Of a DNA stretch of 64,000 nucleotides, positions 32,721 through 45,900 are shown one piece after another (position 1 is the stretch's first letter; every line of letters begins with the position of its first letter). The position numbers were made by a program, and so were the translations under genes. The notes under the pieces are model-generated. The model was not told the DNA's origin. It worked only from the letters and a program-made list of their open reading frames with translations, and made no database searches. Source of the DNA: Athripsodes cinereus. Its lineage: Eukaryota > Arthropoda > Insecta > Trichoptera > Leptoceridae. The stretch lies in assembly GCA_947579605.1 (NCBI GenBank), contig OX388307.1:9649237-9713236 (forward strand). Direction: 5' to 3'.

Positions 32721-34600
32721 ACATACATACATACATACATACCATCACGCCGCTTCCCTTGCGGGGTAGGCAGAAAGGATCGAGCGCCACTTCCTTCTAT
32801 CCTTGCATACATCTTTCGCTTCCGTCACTGTCATACAATTCCTCATGCATGCTCTCCTGTTCAACGTGCTCAACACGTGACCGTCCTGTAGGATTTGATT
32901 TAAATGATCTTGCCATTTAATCCTCGGACGTCCACGTCTCCGAGCACCATTCCTCTCAGCCAAATATATCTTCTTAGTCATTCTGTCCTCATTCATTCTT
33001 TCCACGTGCCCAAACCATCTTAACTTATTTACATTCATCCTTGTTATTACACCAACTTTCATTCCACATTCCTTTCGTATATCACCGTTACGCACACGAT
33101 CTCTCAGACTTTTACCACACATCCTTCTCAACGATCTCATTTCCACTGCATTTATGCCACTTTCATCCTTCTTTAACCATGTCCACGTCTCACTTGCATA
33201 CATAAGTGTTGGCACTAAGATAGCAGAGTGCACCAACCTTTTAGCTGTGGTGGATATGTTTCTATTTGCAATTATTGGTCGGATTGCACCATTTACCTTA
33301 TTGCCAGCAACTTTTCTCCTTTCAATATCACTTTCACACTTCCCATCTCTCGTGAACAAACTACCTAAGTACACACATTCGTCAACTTGCTCTAACACTT
33401 CGTTGTCAATCATTATCTGGCATACTGTTCTCTTACTTCCTCTTTCAAACACCATGATTTTTGTCTTTTTTGCATTCATTCTCAATCCATTAATCGCACA
33501 ATTTTCATACACACACGTCATCATTCGCTGTAGATCACTTTCACTTTCAGCCATCAATACCAAATCATCGGCAAACATTAACGCTCTTACATTCATCCCA
33601 TTCATATCAACACCTACATTCATTTCTTTCAATGGACGAATACAATGATCAATGTATAGGTTAAAAAGCCATGGCGACATCACGCACCCTTGTTTTACTC
33701 CTTTTGTCAGTGTGAACCATTCCGACAGGTTATTGTTCACTCTAACACACGCGGAACTTCCTGTATATAGGGACGCAATGGCGCGAATTAGCCGACTACC
33801 CACCCCACACATTGATAGTACTTGCCACATTTTCTCACGATCTACTCTATCATAAGCCTTTTCTAGATCAACAAACGCGCAGAAAAGCTTCTGGTGTTTC
33901 TCCAGGAGCTTCTCTGTCACCATTCGCAGGGAGAAGATCTGGTCCACACACCCTCTACCACTCTGAAAGGCACCTTGCACATCCCATACATTCGTCTCAG
34001 TTACTTTTCGAACTCTTTCAATCAATATTCTTGCATACAGTTTCCCCACCGAGCTCAGCAGACTGATAGCCCGATAACTCCCGCATTCTAGTCTTGACCC
34101 CTTTCCTTTGTATAGAGGGCATATCACAGCTTTTCGCCAGTCTTCTGGCGTGCAACCTTCCCTCCAACACTGGTTAAAGAGTGCATGACACCATTCGAGA
34201 GTCCTCAGCCCACTCAGACTGATGAATTCCGTAGAGATCATATCATACCCAACCGCTTTGCCATTCTTCGATTTCTTCAATGCATTCTTAACCTCATCCA
34301 TAGTTATTTCTTCATCCCTTGTTTCATTCGCATTTTCCCTTTCACTATTCTGGCTTGGATATTCGCCCCCACTTTCAAACAGCTCCTCAAAATATTCTTT
34401 CCATCTATTCACAACGTCAACACCATTCATTAACATACATCCCTCTTTATTTCTAATCGCATTCATACTATTCATCTCATTGCTGCTTCTTTTACGCTTA
34501 ACTTCTTTCCAAAACATTTTCATATTTTCTTTCACACTTTCCGACAATTTCTTACACTCTTCCTCATCCAATAATTTCTTTTTTTCCTTGATGAAATTTC
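32721..34600 (-). mobile_element. RTE-type LINE, 5'-truncated, RT frame uninterrupted
   Basis: The minus-strand frame 34571-32745 (608 codons) has no stop or frameshift. Motifs in order: EVKNALKKSKNGKAVGYD, YRAISLLSSVGKLYARI, QGAFQSGRGCVDQIF, FCAFVDLEKAYDRVD (block A), GVKQGCVMSPWLFNLYID (block B), ALMFADDLVLMAE (block C), CVYLGSLFTRDG, ETWTWLKKDES and WFGHVERMNEDR, ending in the AREAA tail. The endonuclease domain is missing, so it is dead on arrival despite the clean frame. The 3' end carries a TATG-type microsatellite (plus-strand ACATACATACATACATACC at 32721-32741), as usual for this group. It lies between spacer and the piggyBac remnant. Confidence 0.92.
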
Positions 34601-34665
34601 CTTGATTGAAATAATTTATATTAAATAATTTTCACTAAGTGTTAAGTTTAGACTATAATATTTAA

Positions 34666-35331
34666 CCCTTTTAGTGCCATTGTTTTTTTCTCACGTATAC
34701 TTAAAAATGCCAAAGAAAACCATAGTTTTTGATGTCATTTACCCTTATCTCGAAAAAGAAATGTATCTTTTCGGAAAATTACCCGATTTTCAAATTTCTT
34801 TCAGTGTTTCCTTCAAGAAACCTCAAAGATGGATATTCAAAGTAAAAAAAATGATGGAAAAAATATTGTGGAAGAAAATTATTACGAAAATAGAAATCCA
34901 AAAAAAAAAAAAAAGTGCATATGTGCTTTTCCGCGCAGACCCCATGGGGCCCTTTCTTGCAGAGGGCACAAATTAAGTCACTCTCACTCAAAAGTAGCAT
35001 CATGCGATTTGACAGGACCACAATGTCGCTTCTACCATCACCTTCTTCACAACTTGAACTATGAGCAGTCTTATTTGAACTATTTTCAAATTCTGACATT
35101 TTGGGTTAATTTTTTTTTTACCCGGGATCTTTTTTAAACTTTATTTAGCTTTGACCCATGTTGAACTTTATATATATACAATATGAATTAAATGAAAAAA
35201 AAAAAATTGCGTTCATGTGACGTTCCCCCCTGCACGCCTATCACATATTGATATCGGGAGCGCCATCGCGCTCCTGGCACTTTTGGCATGTATACACAGG
35301 AGCGCCATGGCGCTCCTTGGCACTAAAAGGG
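34666..35331 (-). mobile_element. piggyBac-type element, short internally deleted copy
   Basis: TTAA flanks at 34662-34665 and 35332-35335, with inverted termini CCCTTTTAGTGCCA at both ends, are the piggyBac signature. Near the right end are inverted words GGAGCGCCATCGCGCTCC and GGAGCGCCATGGCGCTCC. A minus-strand frame (35099 downward) contains CALCKKGPHGVCAEKHIC, which may be the cysteine-rich C-terminus of a transposase. The rest of the transposase is absent. Confidence 0.8.
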
Positions 35332-35685
35332 TTAAATTAAGCATTACACAAGGTAAGCGAGAACACAATATATATTTTAACTATATACAACATATTATTC
35401 ATATTTAACGTAGAAATAATGATGTAAAAAAATTGTTGTGGAAGAACCTCATCTTATTAATAAGGATTCGTATAAATAAGGATTTGTTCACACATTTAAA
35501 AAATAATTAAATGATTATCTATAAGATATATTTAAGATACACTGGATGAAAACAAATAAAGAAAGTGAGTGCAATAGAAAATTTCAAGAGAATAAATTTT
35601 AAAATATCAAGAAATATTTTTGAATATTTAATTTCTGTTGTATAAAACGTAGAGAACACACACAAGGATAGATTCCTATATTCAT

Positions 35686-36282
35686 TTATTGGTAATTATG
35701 TCTCCTCCTAGCTGCTCTCTGCTTGTCAAACCTCATTTCCATCTCTTCCAGCACCTTAGGAGTGTAGCGCACTACTAACTTGACAGAACCAACAGCTTGT
35801 TTCAGTAATTCTACAGCCCTTTCATGATTCTCTCCTTCTACAGACACTCCATTAACAGATAACAGTTGATCTCCTCTTTTGAGACCTCCATGTCTATCAG
35901 CTACACCACCAGGAATAATACGTGAGATATAAATCGGACTATTTTGTTCTTTGCCACCCATTACGTTAAAGCCCAATCCTTCCTCTGTTTTAGGCAGCTC
36001 CACTACTCTGGGATGAGCGTGGCCTTCCGATGCTGCAAATGCAGCCACTGTGGCTTTAGCTGTAGCTGATGCTCTTATGTCAGCTGAGCCCTGAATATCC
36101 ACTGTCTCGTAAACATGTTCATAAACTTCCCGAACTGCGTTTAGAAAGTCACTCTGAAGCACTTTCTGTAGAGCTGCAAGTTTCGTTGCTGGCACTTCTC
36201 CGCTTTGCTGTAGTTTTTCCAATAATTCAATTGATCTTTTGATATCTCTCGCCAGTGTTAAAGGTTCAGCTGTTGAACTCAT
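35686..36282 (-). CDS. veli: Lin-7 / Veli scaffold protein
   Basis: Small PDZ scaffold of the Lin-2/Lin-7/Lin-10-type complexes that place receptors and channels at synapses and epithelial junctions. The 198-residue frame is full length (family about 195-230). The L27 domain is at about residues 10-65 ([16 protein letters not shown] ... [11 protein letters not shown]) and the PDZ domain at about 92-174, with the carboxylate-binding loop [10 protein letters not shown] (GLGF at 102-105). The basic tail is [15 protein letters not shown]. The whole CDS is in one exon, which is worth checking against orthologues. It is divergent from the SLC37 gene starting 658 bp away. The downstream side abuts a piggyBac and a LINE. 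Confidence 0.96.
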   Translation of the reverse strand: MSSTAEPLTLARDIKRSIELLEKLQQSGEVPATKLAALQKVLQSDFLNAVREVYEHVYETVDIQGSADIRASATAKATVAAFAASEGHAHPRVVELPKTEEGLGFNVMGGKEQNSPIYISRIIPGGVADRHGGLKRGDQLLSVNGVSVEGENHERAVELLKQAVGSVKLVVRYTPKVLEEMEMRFDKQRAARRRHNYQ

Positions 36283-36940
36283 TTTTGTCAGCGAATATTT
36301 AAACGAAAACAGTAATCCTTTTTCCTATGACAAAATATAACACAAATCACCACCCAAATTTCGACTTTTTGACAAACAATGCTGGTGTTGCTACATCAAT
36401 ATTATTTATGGACGTCGCACATAAAAAATGAATTTATTGTGTTCTGCGTGCAGAAATCATAGTAATACGTCCACGATTAAAACAGTTAAATAGAAAAATA
36501 AAATATGCATTAATGTCATACATTGTTCTTTTTGAAAATGGTTGCAATTTTTTTCATATTGTAAATTAGACAAGCTGGCTGAAGGCAAAAACTACACCAA
36601 CGTAATCACTCGACTAAAAAAACTGATGTGTCAGATAAAAGTGTCAACCTGTCAATTTTTCTTGTTTTCTTGTTTTACATACTTCGGCGGGAGGGGTTTC
36701 GTTGTAGTTTTATTTAAAAATTAAAAAAAAATAACATTTCTCCACTCGAATTCGATATAAATTGTTGTGTATACTTAATTTAATTTGTGTTATTTTACGT
36801 AAAATTTGTTTCTTTGTTGGTGCTGTGTCACAGTGTTTCTATGCGGGTTCTATAATGACTCACAAATAAAGTAAATGATTTCGATTCCTTTTAGATACAG
36901 GAAATATATCCGTAAATTATTTAGTGTTCCAACTCTTAAA
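36283..36940. promoter_or_regulatory. shared 5' region between lin-7 and the SLC37 gene
   Basis: The two start codons face away from each other and are separated by 658 bp without another gene. The interval must hold at least one promoter for each and may be bidirectional. No TATA box or CRE-like word stood out. Confidence 0.5.
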
Positions 36941-39900
36941 ATGAGCACCAACCTCAGAGAGGTTCCCTTGGGAGTGCTGCTCATTCAGAAATTGTCTTCA
37001 AAATGCTGTCCCAGATTGAGATTTAACAGGCAAATATGGTAAGAAAAATTCAGCATTTACATACTATTTTCACACTATATACTCAATAAAATATTCACCA
37101 GAGTGTGACATTTGATAGTATTCTATTCTATTTTCAAAGGCCATCCACTCGTTTACGAGTGATCAGGTAAAAAAAATAGTGATTAAAATAAATAGTGATC
37201 AGTCATCATTATTTATTTTAAATACAAGCATTTGATAGTAAGATGCTTTTAAATGCATCATTGGGAAATTGGGATACCTTTTGGTCCTTATTCATATGAA
37301 TAAAACAGTTTCTTTAGAGTTCATACGTGAATCAGTAATAATAGAAATATTAACATATACTTGTATCATTATTCGTATTTATACAAACTCTTATGTTGGC
37401 AACTGTTGTAGGCACCTATTTTATTCTCAATACTTTTTTTTAAATACAAACATATTATCACAACATTTCACATAAGTAGGGTAGCCAGCGGATTAACTGT
37501 ATGTAGTTAACATGCAGATTATCCTCTCCTTGCCGATAAAAAATAAGACATTTAGGATGGGTGGCATGCCTAATTGCTAAATTGTAGATGTTACTTGTCT
37601 GATGTATATCTGTACATGTGGAACAAAGGCTGTAATGGCAATGAATCCAATACAGCTAATAATGTATATATGTAGAAAAAATTTCATGATATTGTCAAAG
37701 CTAAATATGGCTACTCTGTCATTTATAATTTCTTTTATAAAACAGATATGAATAGGTACAAATTTGATGTTGTTTAAATTAACTTCTTGATATGTAAATA
37801 GTTGCTCAGTTGTATTTTATGCTATTTTAATTATTTGTGTTTGGTCAACTGGTTGATTATAATTATGCTGGTGTGTGTATGTATATGTAGTCATAATATT
37901 TTTAAATAATAACATACTGTCTATGGAAACATTTTTTATTTAAATAGAACATTAAAAAATTACTTATAATATTAGTCTTATCTTTGACAACCAGTGTGGC
38001 GTCGAGGTAACGCTCTTGCCTTTGAGTCACGACATCTCTGGTTCGATTTCCAGCTAGGGAAAAGACAAGAATGACCTTTTTCAATTTGTCCCGGGTCTGG
38101 GTGTTACAAGTATATGTGTATAGTACATTGTATATGTGTGTATCGTCGCGTTAATATCCATAATATAAGATCCATATAAATGTATATTAGTTTGGGACTA
38201 ATTCAATCTGTGCGAATTGTCCATGTATGTTCCGTTATCTCTTTTTCAATCAAATTTGCTGGTTCCACAACCTTGCTCTTGCCAACTATCCATGATTATA
38301 CAAATTTGCCATTGTATGGGCAGCTTCTTTGCTCTTGCATCATGGTTATTCTAGACATATAAGGGGATGTGTACATCAGTCTTCTTTGCTCTCTACATCT
38401 ATCTCGTTTGTACTCTCGTATCTCCCTATTTAAATTTTTCCTGGTGTTGCGTATTTAAAATAGCATTTGTGTATATATAAATGTTTCGACATTTACATAT
38501 ACTTAATGTAAATATATTTAAAGGAGAAGATGGTTGGATGTCTTAGAAGATGAAAGTTGTCTCTGTTGATTTTAAATTAAATATATTAGGTCGGGGAAAA
38601 AGTCTTTTGGCATATAGTATGTATAAACTTGTAATAAAATATCTTTGGCTGTACTATTTGTATCTGGCTGGTTTTGATGACATTTAAAAGGTGACATTTC
38701 AAAAAAAGAATCAAATTAGGAAAATTTTGTTTCCCGCTATTTTTCATTTGTTTTTCTTCCTGTCAAAATGTGCGAATCGAATGAAGAAATTAGATACATT
38801 TTAAAATTTCATTAAAAAAAAGAAAAAAATGCTATGCAAGCCGCGAATTTTTTTGGACCTAATGCAGTGTCAGTAAGAGTAGCACAAAGTTGGTTTAAGG
38901 GAATTTTGATGTCAAAGATGGAGTCTCGCTCTGGTCGCCCTGTTACGGATAAATGGACGCTATTTTTGAAAAAGTGGAGCAAGATCGGCATATCAGCAGT
39001 TACGACATAGCTGAAGAACTAGGAATTGGCCACAAAACAATTTTGATCCATTTGAAAAAAGCTGGGTACACAAAAAAGCTCAATATTTGGGTGCCATACG
39101 AGCTCACTGAAAGAAACCTAATGAACCGTATACTCATTTGCGATTCTTTATTGAGACGTAATGAAACCGAACCGTTTTTGAAAAAAAATGATAACTGATG
39201 ATAAAAAGTTGATCACGCTTGACAAGAAAATGCGAAAAAGGTCGTGGTCAAAGGTCGGTCAGGCTTCACAGACTGTGGCAAAACCTGGCTTAACTCGCAA
39301 TAAGGTGATGTTGTGTCTATGGTGGGATTGGAAGGGCATTGTTCATTATGAGCTTTTACCACCGAGCAGAACCGTCGATTCGGATCTCTACTGCCAACAA
39401 CTGATGAAATTATTTAAAAATTATGAAATTAAAGCAAGAAGTTGAGAGAAGCGGCCGGAATTGATTAATAGAAAGGGTGTGGTCTTTCATCACGATAACG
39501 CTAGACCACATACATCTTTAGCCACTCAGCAAAAATTAAGAGAGTTTGGCAGGGAGATGTTAATGCATCTGCCGTATAGCCCCGACCTTGCACCTTCAGA
39601 TTTCCACCTGTTTCGGTCTCTTCAGAATACTTTAGGCAGTGTCAGGCTAACATCAAAAGAGGACTGCCAAAACTACTTGTTGCGTTTTTTTTTATCAGAA
39701 GTCCCAAAATTTCTATAGCAACGGGATCATGTCTCTACCTACAAGATGGCAGAAAGTCTACGAACAAAATGGCATATATATATACCAGGGATATTGCGAA
39801 TATCCGCATCCGCAAATGCGGAGCTTCCGCATGTATTTGGACATCTGCATCCGCATCCGCAATAATCGATGCGGATGTTCATGCGGATGCGGATGTAAGA

Positions 39901-42900
39901 CAATTTGCGACAAGAAAGAAATGGGGCGGGGCCGGCGAATGGCGCGTGCCGTTCGCACTTGACATTAACCAATGGGAACGAAAAAATTGGTGACAAGATC
40001 CGACACGTTTTTATTTTTGCCAGATTTATTTTATTTTTGCAAATATCAAAAAAGAAAAAAAAATATAGGTATCGCCAAAAAATCCATAATATTATTGTAG
40101 CAACAATTTCGTCACATATTTGACAGTGGGGCCTACCAATTAAGATAGTTCCAACTTTTTTTATCTAACATGTTAAACATCCGCATCCGCATCCGCGAAT
40201 GTGAGCTTTCAAAAATCCACATCCGCATTCACATCCGCGGATGTGTAAAAATCGACATCCGCAACATCCCTGATATATACTGTAGTGAAATGTTCACTAA
40301 CTTTGAAAAAAAAACGTCTTGAGTTTTCATATAAAATGCGAAGATACTTTTCCCCCCACCTATTATATGTGGAATAATAACCTGGGTTTTTGCTTGTAAT
40401 CAAACTATTGTAAGTGATAGTTTGATGATGGGTTTTAATTTATATGGAAAACATTAAAAAAAAAACACAAAAACACAAAAACAAAGAAGGCTGTCATGTT
40501 CAAGTACGTCGCTATAGATAATATCAATAAGTAGTTTAACAGTAGGTCATAAGATAATATTGTGATTCTTACAGTGCCGGTAATCTTGACCTGAGATTAT
40601 ATCACACTTATTTTGTACAGGTGATTTATATGTCTAGACCGGCGGTAATTAATATTTTAGGTAATATCTCATTTTTAGGAGTTAAGTATTGTAACTTCAG
40701 TATGTATATATTCTGTTGATTGTTCACATTTTTAGGAGTTAAGTATTGTAACTTCAGTATGTATATATTCTGTTGATTGTTCACATTTTTAGGAGTTAAG
40801 TATTGTAACTTCAGTATGTATATATTCTGTTGATTGTTCACTGTTTTCTAGTGAAATAAAAACTATTTTGTTTCCTTGTTTAATTATTAATGAAAATTAA
40901 ACAAAATATATCCTGTAAATGGAACCCAAAACCCAATTAGTCTACTAATAGACAACTTAACCTTCCAAACCGTTTTTGTATTTGTAATCTCAGTATCATG
41001 GTGACAAAAAATAACAATGTTTCCGCTGAAATAGAATACAGTGGAACCTCTCATAACGAGCAATTCACACAGCGAGCAAAAAAAATGTGAAAAAGTTGCT
41101 CCCTTAACGAGCGATACTTCGCATAACGAGTTACAAAGAAAGGGTAAGTCCCTTTTTCTCACTTGTGACCTTGTGAGCCGTGACTTCCACGCCAGTACAT
41201 CAATCTGTGTTTAGCGCTCGTTCCGTTAGCTTGATAATTAATTATTTGTCATAAATTCAAATTTTTATTAACGTTTTTTTCCAAATCTCAATTGTATTAC
41301 AAGTTGTTACACTCCTTCAAAACATTGATTTTTAAACAAACAAAGGAATGACGTATTTTTTTGCGCTCCGTGTTTTATAACCTTTTTGTGTGAAAGAAAC
41401 GAGAGATTCTAATAGTCTATTATATCATTGTGAAGCTACAGACGTTCTTTATCCATTGGTGAAGTGATACAAGTGCTTGTGAGGAACTAGAAGGGGCTAG
41501 GTGTGAGTAAGGTGGATGAACTGTCATCATAAAACTTGTTATCTGTGACGCTGCAAGAACTCGAGGTGCTATATTCTCCAAACCTGTCCCAGTGAAAGCG
41601 CCTCAGTGCCGCGCACTTTTCATCTCGCGGTAGTGGTCCTCTATCTGCATTGGCTGCGGAGCCAGAGTGTCAGCAGCTGGCATCCATCAAGGTAAACCTA
41701 CCCAATATAGCCGTGTTATATATCAATCAAAAGCATTTCTCAAGGGAAATAAAGCAAAGTGTAAAACAATGATCAGAATTTTCTGATACAGGAGATATAC
41801 CTAAAAGAAAAGTTTTTTTCACAATTTTTATATTACAAAAAAATACATATATTGTGGTGAAAATAAAACAGATAATAATGTCAATCCACACTTTAGGAAA
41901 CTAATTTACATTGGAGGTTTGACCTCGAAAATTACAAATATTTTACCGAACAGTATCACTCCAGCGTATTATACAAATAATAAAATTTCAAATCTTTTGA
42001 ATAATAAAGATACCACAGATCCATTAGAAAAAAATGGAATATACAAATTAAAATGTGGAGATTGTGATGCGTCATATATCGGTATGACTCGGAGAAACTT
42101 CAAAACTAGAATTATATTGGCACGAAGAGGACAGTTTGCGTGTTTCTTACATGCAGCTGATCTGCTGGCTACCCCACTTGTGGGATATGCCGTGATGGTA
42201 TAAAATAATTCAAAATATTATTTACCTTCTTTTGCACAACATGTAGGGTTACGTATTTTGAAAGTCAAAAATTATTACAAGTAGTAGGATTTATTGTGTT
42301 TGCATCAAAAAGATATGATTGCAATAAATGCATTGTCTAATATGCAAGGATTATCATCAATATGTTACATATAAATAATATAGCATACCTACGTTTCATT
42401 ATATTTTGTTAACAATGATTCTTAAATACAATGAAGCCGCTAGGTACAATCCCTTTGAACACGTGCCTGGACTCTGTTATTATCCGAGTTATAAATTACC
42501 TAAAAATGCATTATCTGTACAGAGTGGCTAAAAATGAATCCTAGTATAATATTTATGCAATATCTTATATAATGAGTTACAATCCATTGGATTGGTTTGT
42601 AACGAGTTTGGACTTTCTTCTCCATTCCTCCCTATTCTCAGCCAGTCTCTTCAGCTCTACGTATGAGCCACAGTTCATGTCCCTCTTCAGTTGGTCGCCC
42701 TCTGCCATTTGTGCCTTGAGTCCTACCCTCTGCAATTGCGACGAGCAGTCCTGGGTGCCTGATGTTGTGGCCAATCCAGTTAGCTTGTTGTTGGCTGATT
42801 CTTTTGTGAAGTTACCTTTTTTCGCCAACCCTGGTTAACACTTCTTCGTTTTCGACGTGTTCCGACCAATGAATCTTCAGCATGCGTCTATAGCACCACA

Positions 42901-45900
42901 TCTCAAAGGCCGTTAACCATCCGCTTTTTCTTTATACAATTTTTTTTCAAAAAATTTCATTTTTGGACATTTTAAACATTTCACAAACATGTCACTCTAG
43001 TAAGCGCCTTACTACTGGAAAGGTAAAAGCATTTATGTCACTCCAGTATGTGTCAAGATCCTTATAAGGTTTAATTGGTTTCTAAAAGAAATAAACTTAA
43101 AACTTAACAAATATTATTGTTTAATATTAATAAATATAAACACACAAACATTAAATATTTAGGCTATTTTTTCAATAAGGTATGAATAGACTATTAAATT
43201 AAACAGGATGATTAAACTTAACAAAGCAATTATCTATAAATATGTACCTGAATAGCTCATCTGAGGTAGATAAATATGATTTAAGTGCAATTAAAGTCTA
43301 GCATTGATTAGCTTCTATTGTAATATATTATTAGATTGAAATTTGAAAGATTAATCATCGTTACTAAAATCACATTGTGAAAGTAGAATAAATCAGCACC
43401 ACAATTCAAATCTTTTGCTAGAAAGAAATAGTCATGTAACAGAACATGCCTACAAGTTCAGTATCAAGTGAATATTTGGTTACTTAATCAACACACTTTA
43501 ATAACTAAATCCTTGACATTATAAATTCTTTGAACATCAGTAGATACTTAGAAAGACCTTCAATTTTAGCATGTACTAAATGATATAATAAATGGAAAAT
43601 ATTTAAACATGCTTATGTGCTTTTAGTTATTATTGCTAATAAATCATCATCATCATCGTCATAAATGTCTCCACAAAGTTTGTCTCCAGATCGGATCTTG
43701 GCGGCCTCCTTTAGAGCACACCACCACGACTTGCAGTCCTGTGCTGCTGTGCGTCAGTTCTGGATGACAATGAGTTGTCCATTTTTATTGACACCATTCA
43801 GCCATCAAAGCTTCAGCCTTCCTGGTTTTGCTCAACTCCCCTGATATGAAGCCTTATTCAAAGCCCTACTCACTTATTTGCAACCTAAGTTTTCCAATTC
43901 AAATTTCATGTGCTTATAATTTGATTTCCATATACGTCGTACAGCTCCTGGTTATACCTTATACATCATGCTCAGTTGTTGCAAATGACGCCATTTATTT
44001 TATGCAAAACCTTCCTTTCAAATGTTTCCAGAGCCTTCATGTCCCCTCTACTTACAGTCCAACACTGAGCTGCAGGTAAGCACAGGTCGGATGAGTGTTT
44101 CATAAAGTAAAATTTTGGATTTTCTAGAGAACTGATCATGATTTCATGTATCTCTGCAGTCCAAAATATTAGAAGATTAATAGCTGCTATTAATCTTCTA
44201 TTTATTTTAGTAGCAACGTCCTTATTATTAGACACCACTGTACCGAGATACACAAATTCAGAAACGGTTTAGAAGTTAAGTTATCTATTAATAGACTAGT
44301 TGGGTTTTGGCTAGCACCTTCATTTATGAATTCATTAATCTTTATTGATCAGAAAATAGGATATTAAAAATAAACAAGTAAGTGAATCTGAACAAAGAGA
44401 TGAACTTGATGCTATGCAATATTTTCCAGTCAACCCAATATACTCATAAAGTATATTTGTGTCCAGTTATCGGAACCCTCGAACCTAATGCATTTTCATT
44501 TTTTTGTGGATTCTGTTGGCTATAATATTATAAGAGTGTTACAAACAATGTAGAAAGATGTAATCTTAGAAGCAATAGAGATATCACAAGAAAGAAGACT
44601 CTATCAAGTGTATATTATACATATTATACTTTGTGATTGTGTTATGATATCACTAGAACGGTGTTGTGTGTTACATGTCAACATTTTGTTATAATTGTAT
44701 GAATGTTTATACAAATATTTGAACTAGTTTACTATCACAAAGTGTGCACAGCAGTATGAAATGTTGAAATTCATTCTGAAGCGTGTTTATATTTACTTAT
44801 GCACTACATTTTCTCTCAGCATTCTGTACATCTACGTTGATGTTTATACACAAGTAATGATAAAAGTTTTTCAAGAATCATCACTGTTTGTAGATTTCAA
44901 CTAAAATGTAGGCCTCTAATTGAGGGCTTCAGATGAAAAGGCACATGGAGATTTTTTTCACAAATATTTAACTACAAATGCAGAAATGTTTTTGTTTAAC
45001 AAAGCTCTAATATAGTCTAATCAATATGATGAAAATCTACATGAGGCATTCCAGGAAAAATGAACCTCATTTTCCAAAAAGGTGGATTACACAATTAATT
45101 AGAAATTTCAAGAAATTGGATCTGATCAACTATCATTTTAATTAAGTGAACCCTGCGGGAACTCAAATATTGTACATAAATAATATATAATTACTTCTTT
45201 TGTTGTCTACAAACATTTTTGTTATCATTTAAAAAGAATAACATTAATACAGAAATTTTTTTTTTTAATATTTTGGGTAGAAATAGAAATGTGGTGTTTT
45301 CTTACTTTAATGTTCTAAGATGTGCCAATGTTTTGCATCTTAAGCCCTTAATTGCATACTTCTTGTATTATGTATATATTTTACATGGTAATCAGAAATA
45401 TTGTTTTCCTGTAAAGTTACTTCTTTAATAGGGGTCCGTGGTTCGATACCAGGTGCCGGCAAACTCCCCTTTCACGACACAAGCTTTTAGTAGCTTATTG
45501 TGAAAGGTGTATAAGGTTGTATTTGGGTTTATGACATAAACCCAGATACATCTTTTTTTTTTTAAATTGATGCTGTTTATCGTAATTACACGGGGATTTA
45601 GTAATAATGATTTTAATATCATCCTGATAAACTGATTTATTTACATAATTAACTAAACTGATTTATTTACATAATTACCTATCGTATTTATGTGTCAGTT
45701 GGGAGATATTGCTTCTGGGGTAAATGCACAATATCATTTATTTGTAACTCTTATTTAATAACTCTGTAATTGTTTATGTTTTTTATTGCGTAATGAAGTT
45801 TATTATTCAAATGATCTAGAGTTTGTGTGTTCACATTGTGAAAAGACATTTTAAACATATTTGATATCAATAAAACACTGTTTACTTTTCACTATTAGTA

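Noticed and set aside
33154..34605. Several plus-strand frames up to 164 codons
   Set aside because: Shadows of the minus-strand RTE-type LINE ORF.
39739..39996. Cysteine- and glycine-rich frames (CGCSCGCGCKT-like)
   Set aside because: Produced by GCGGATGCGGAT repeats of the nested hAT MITE.
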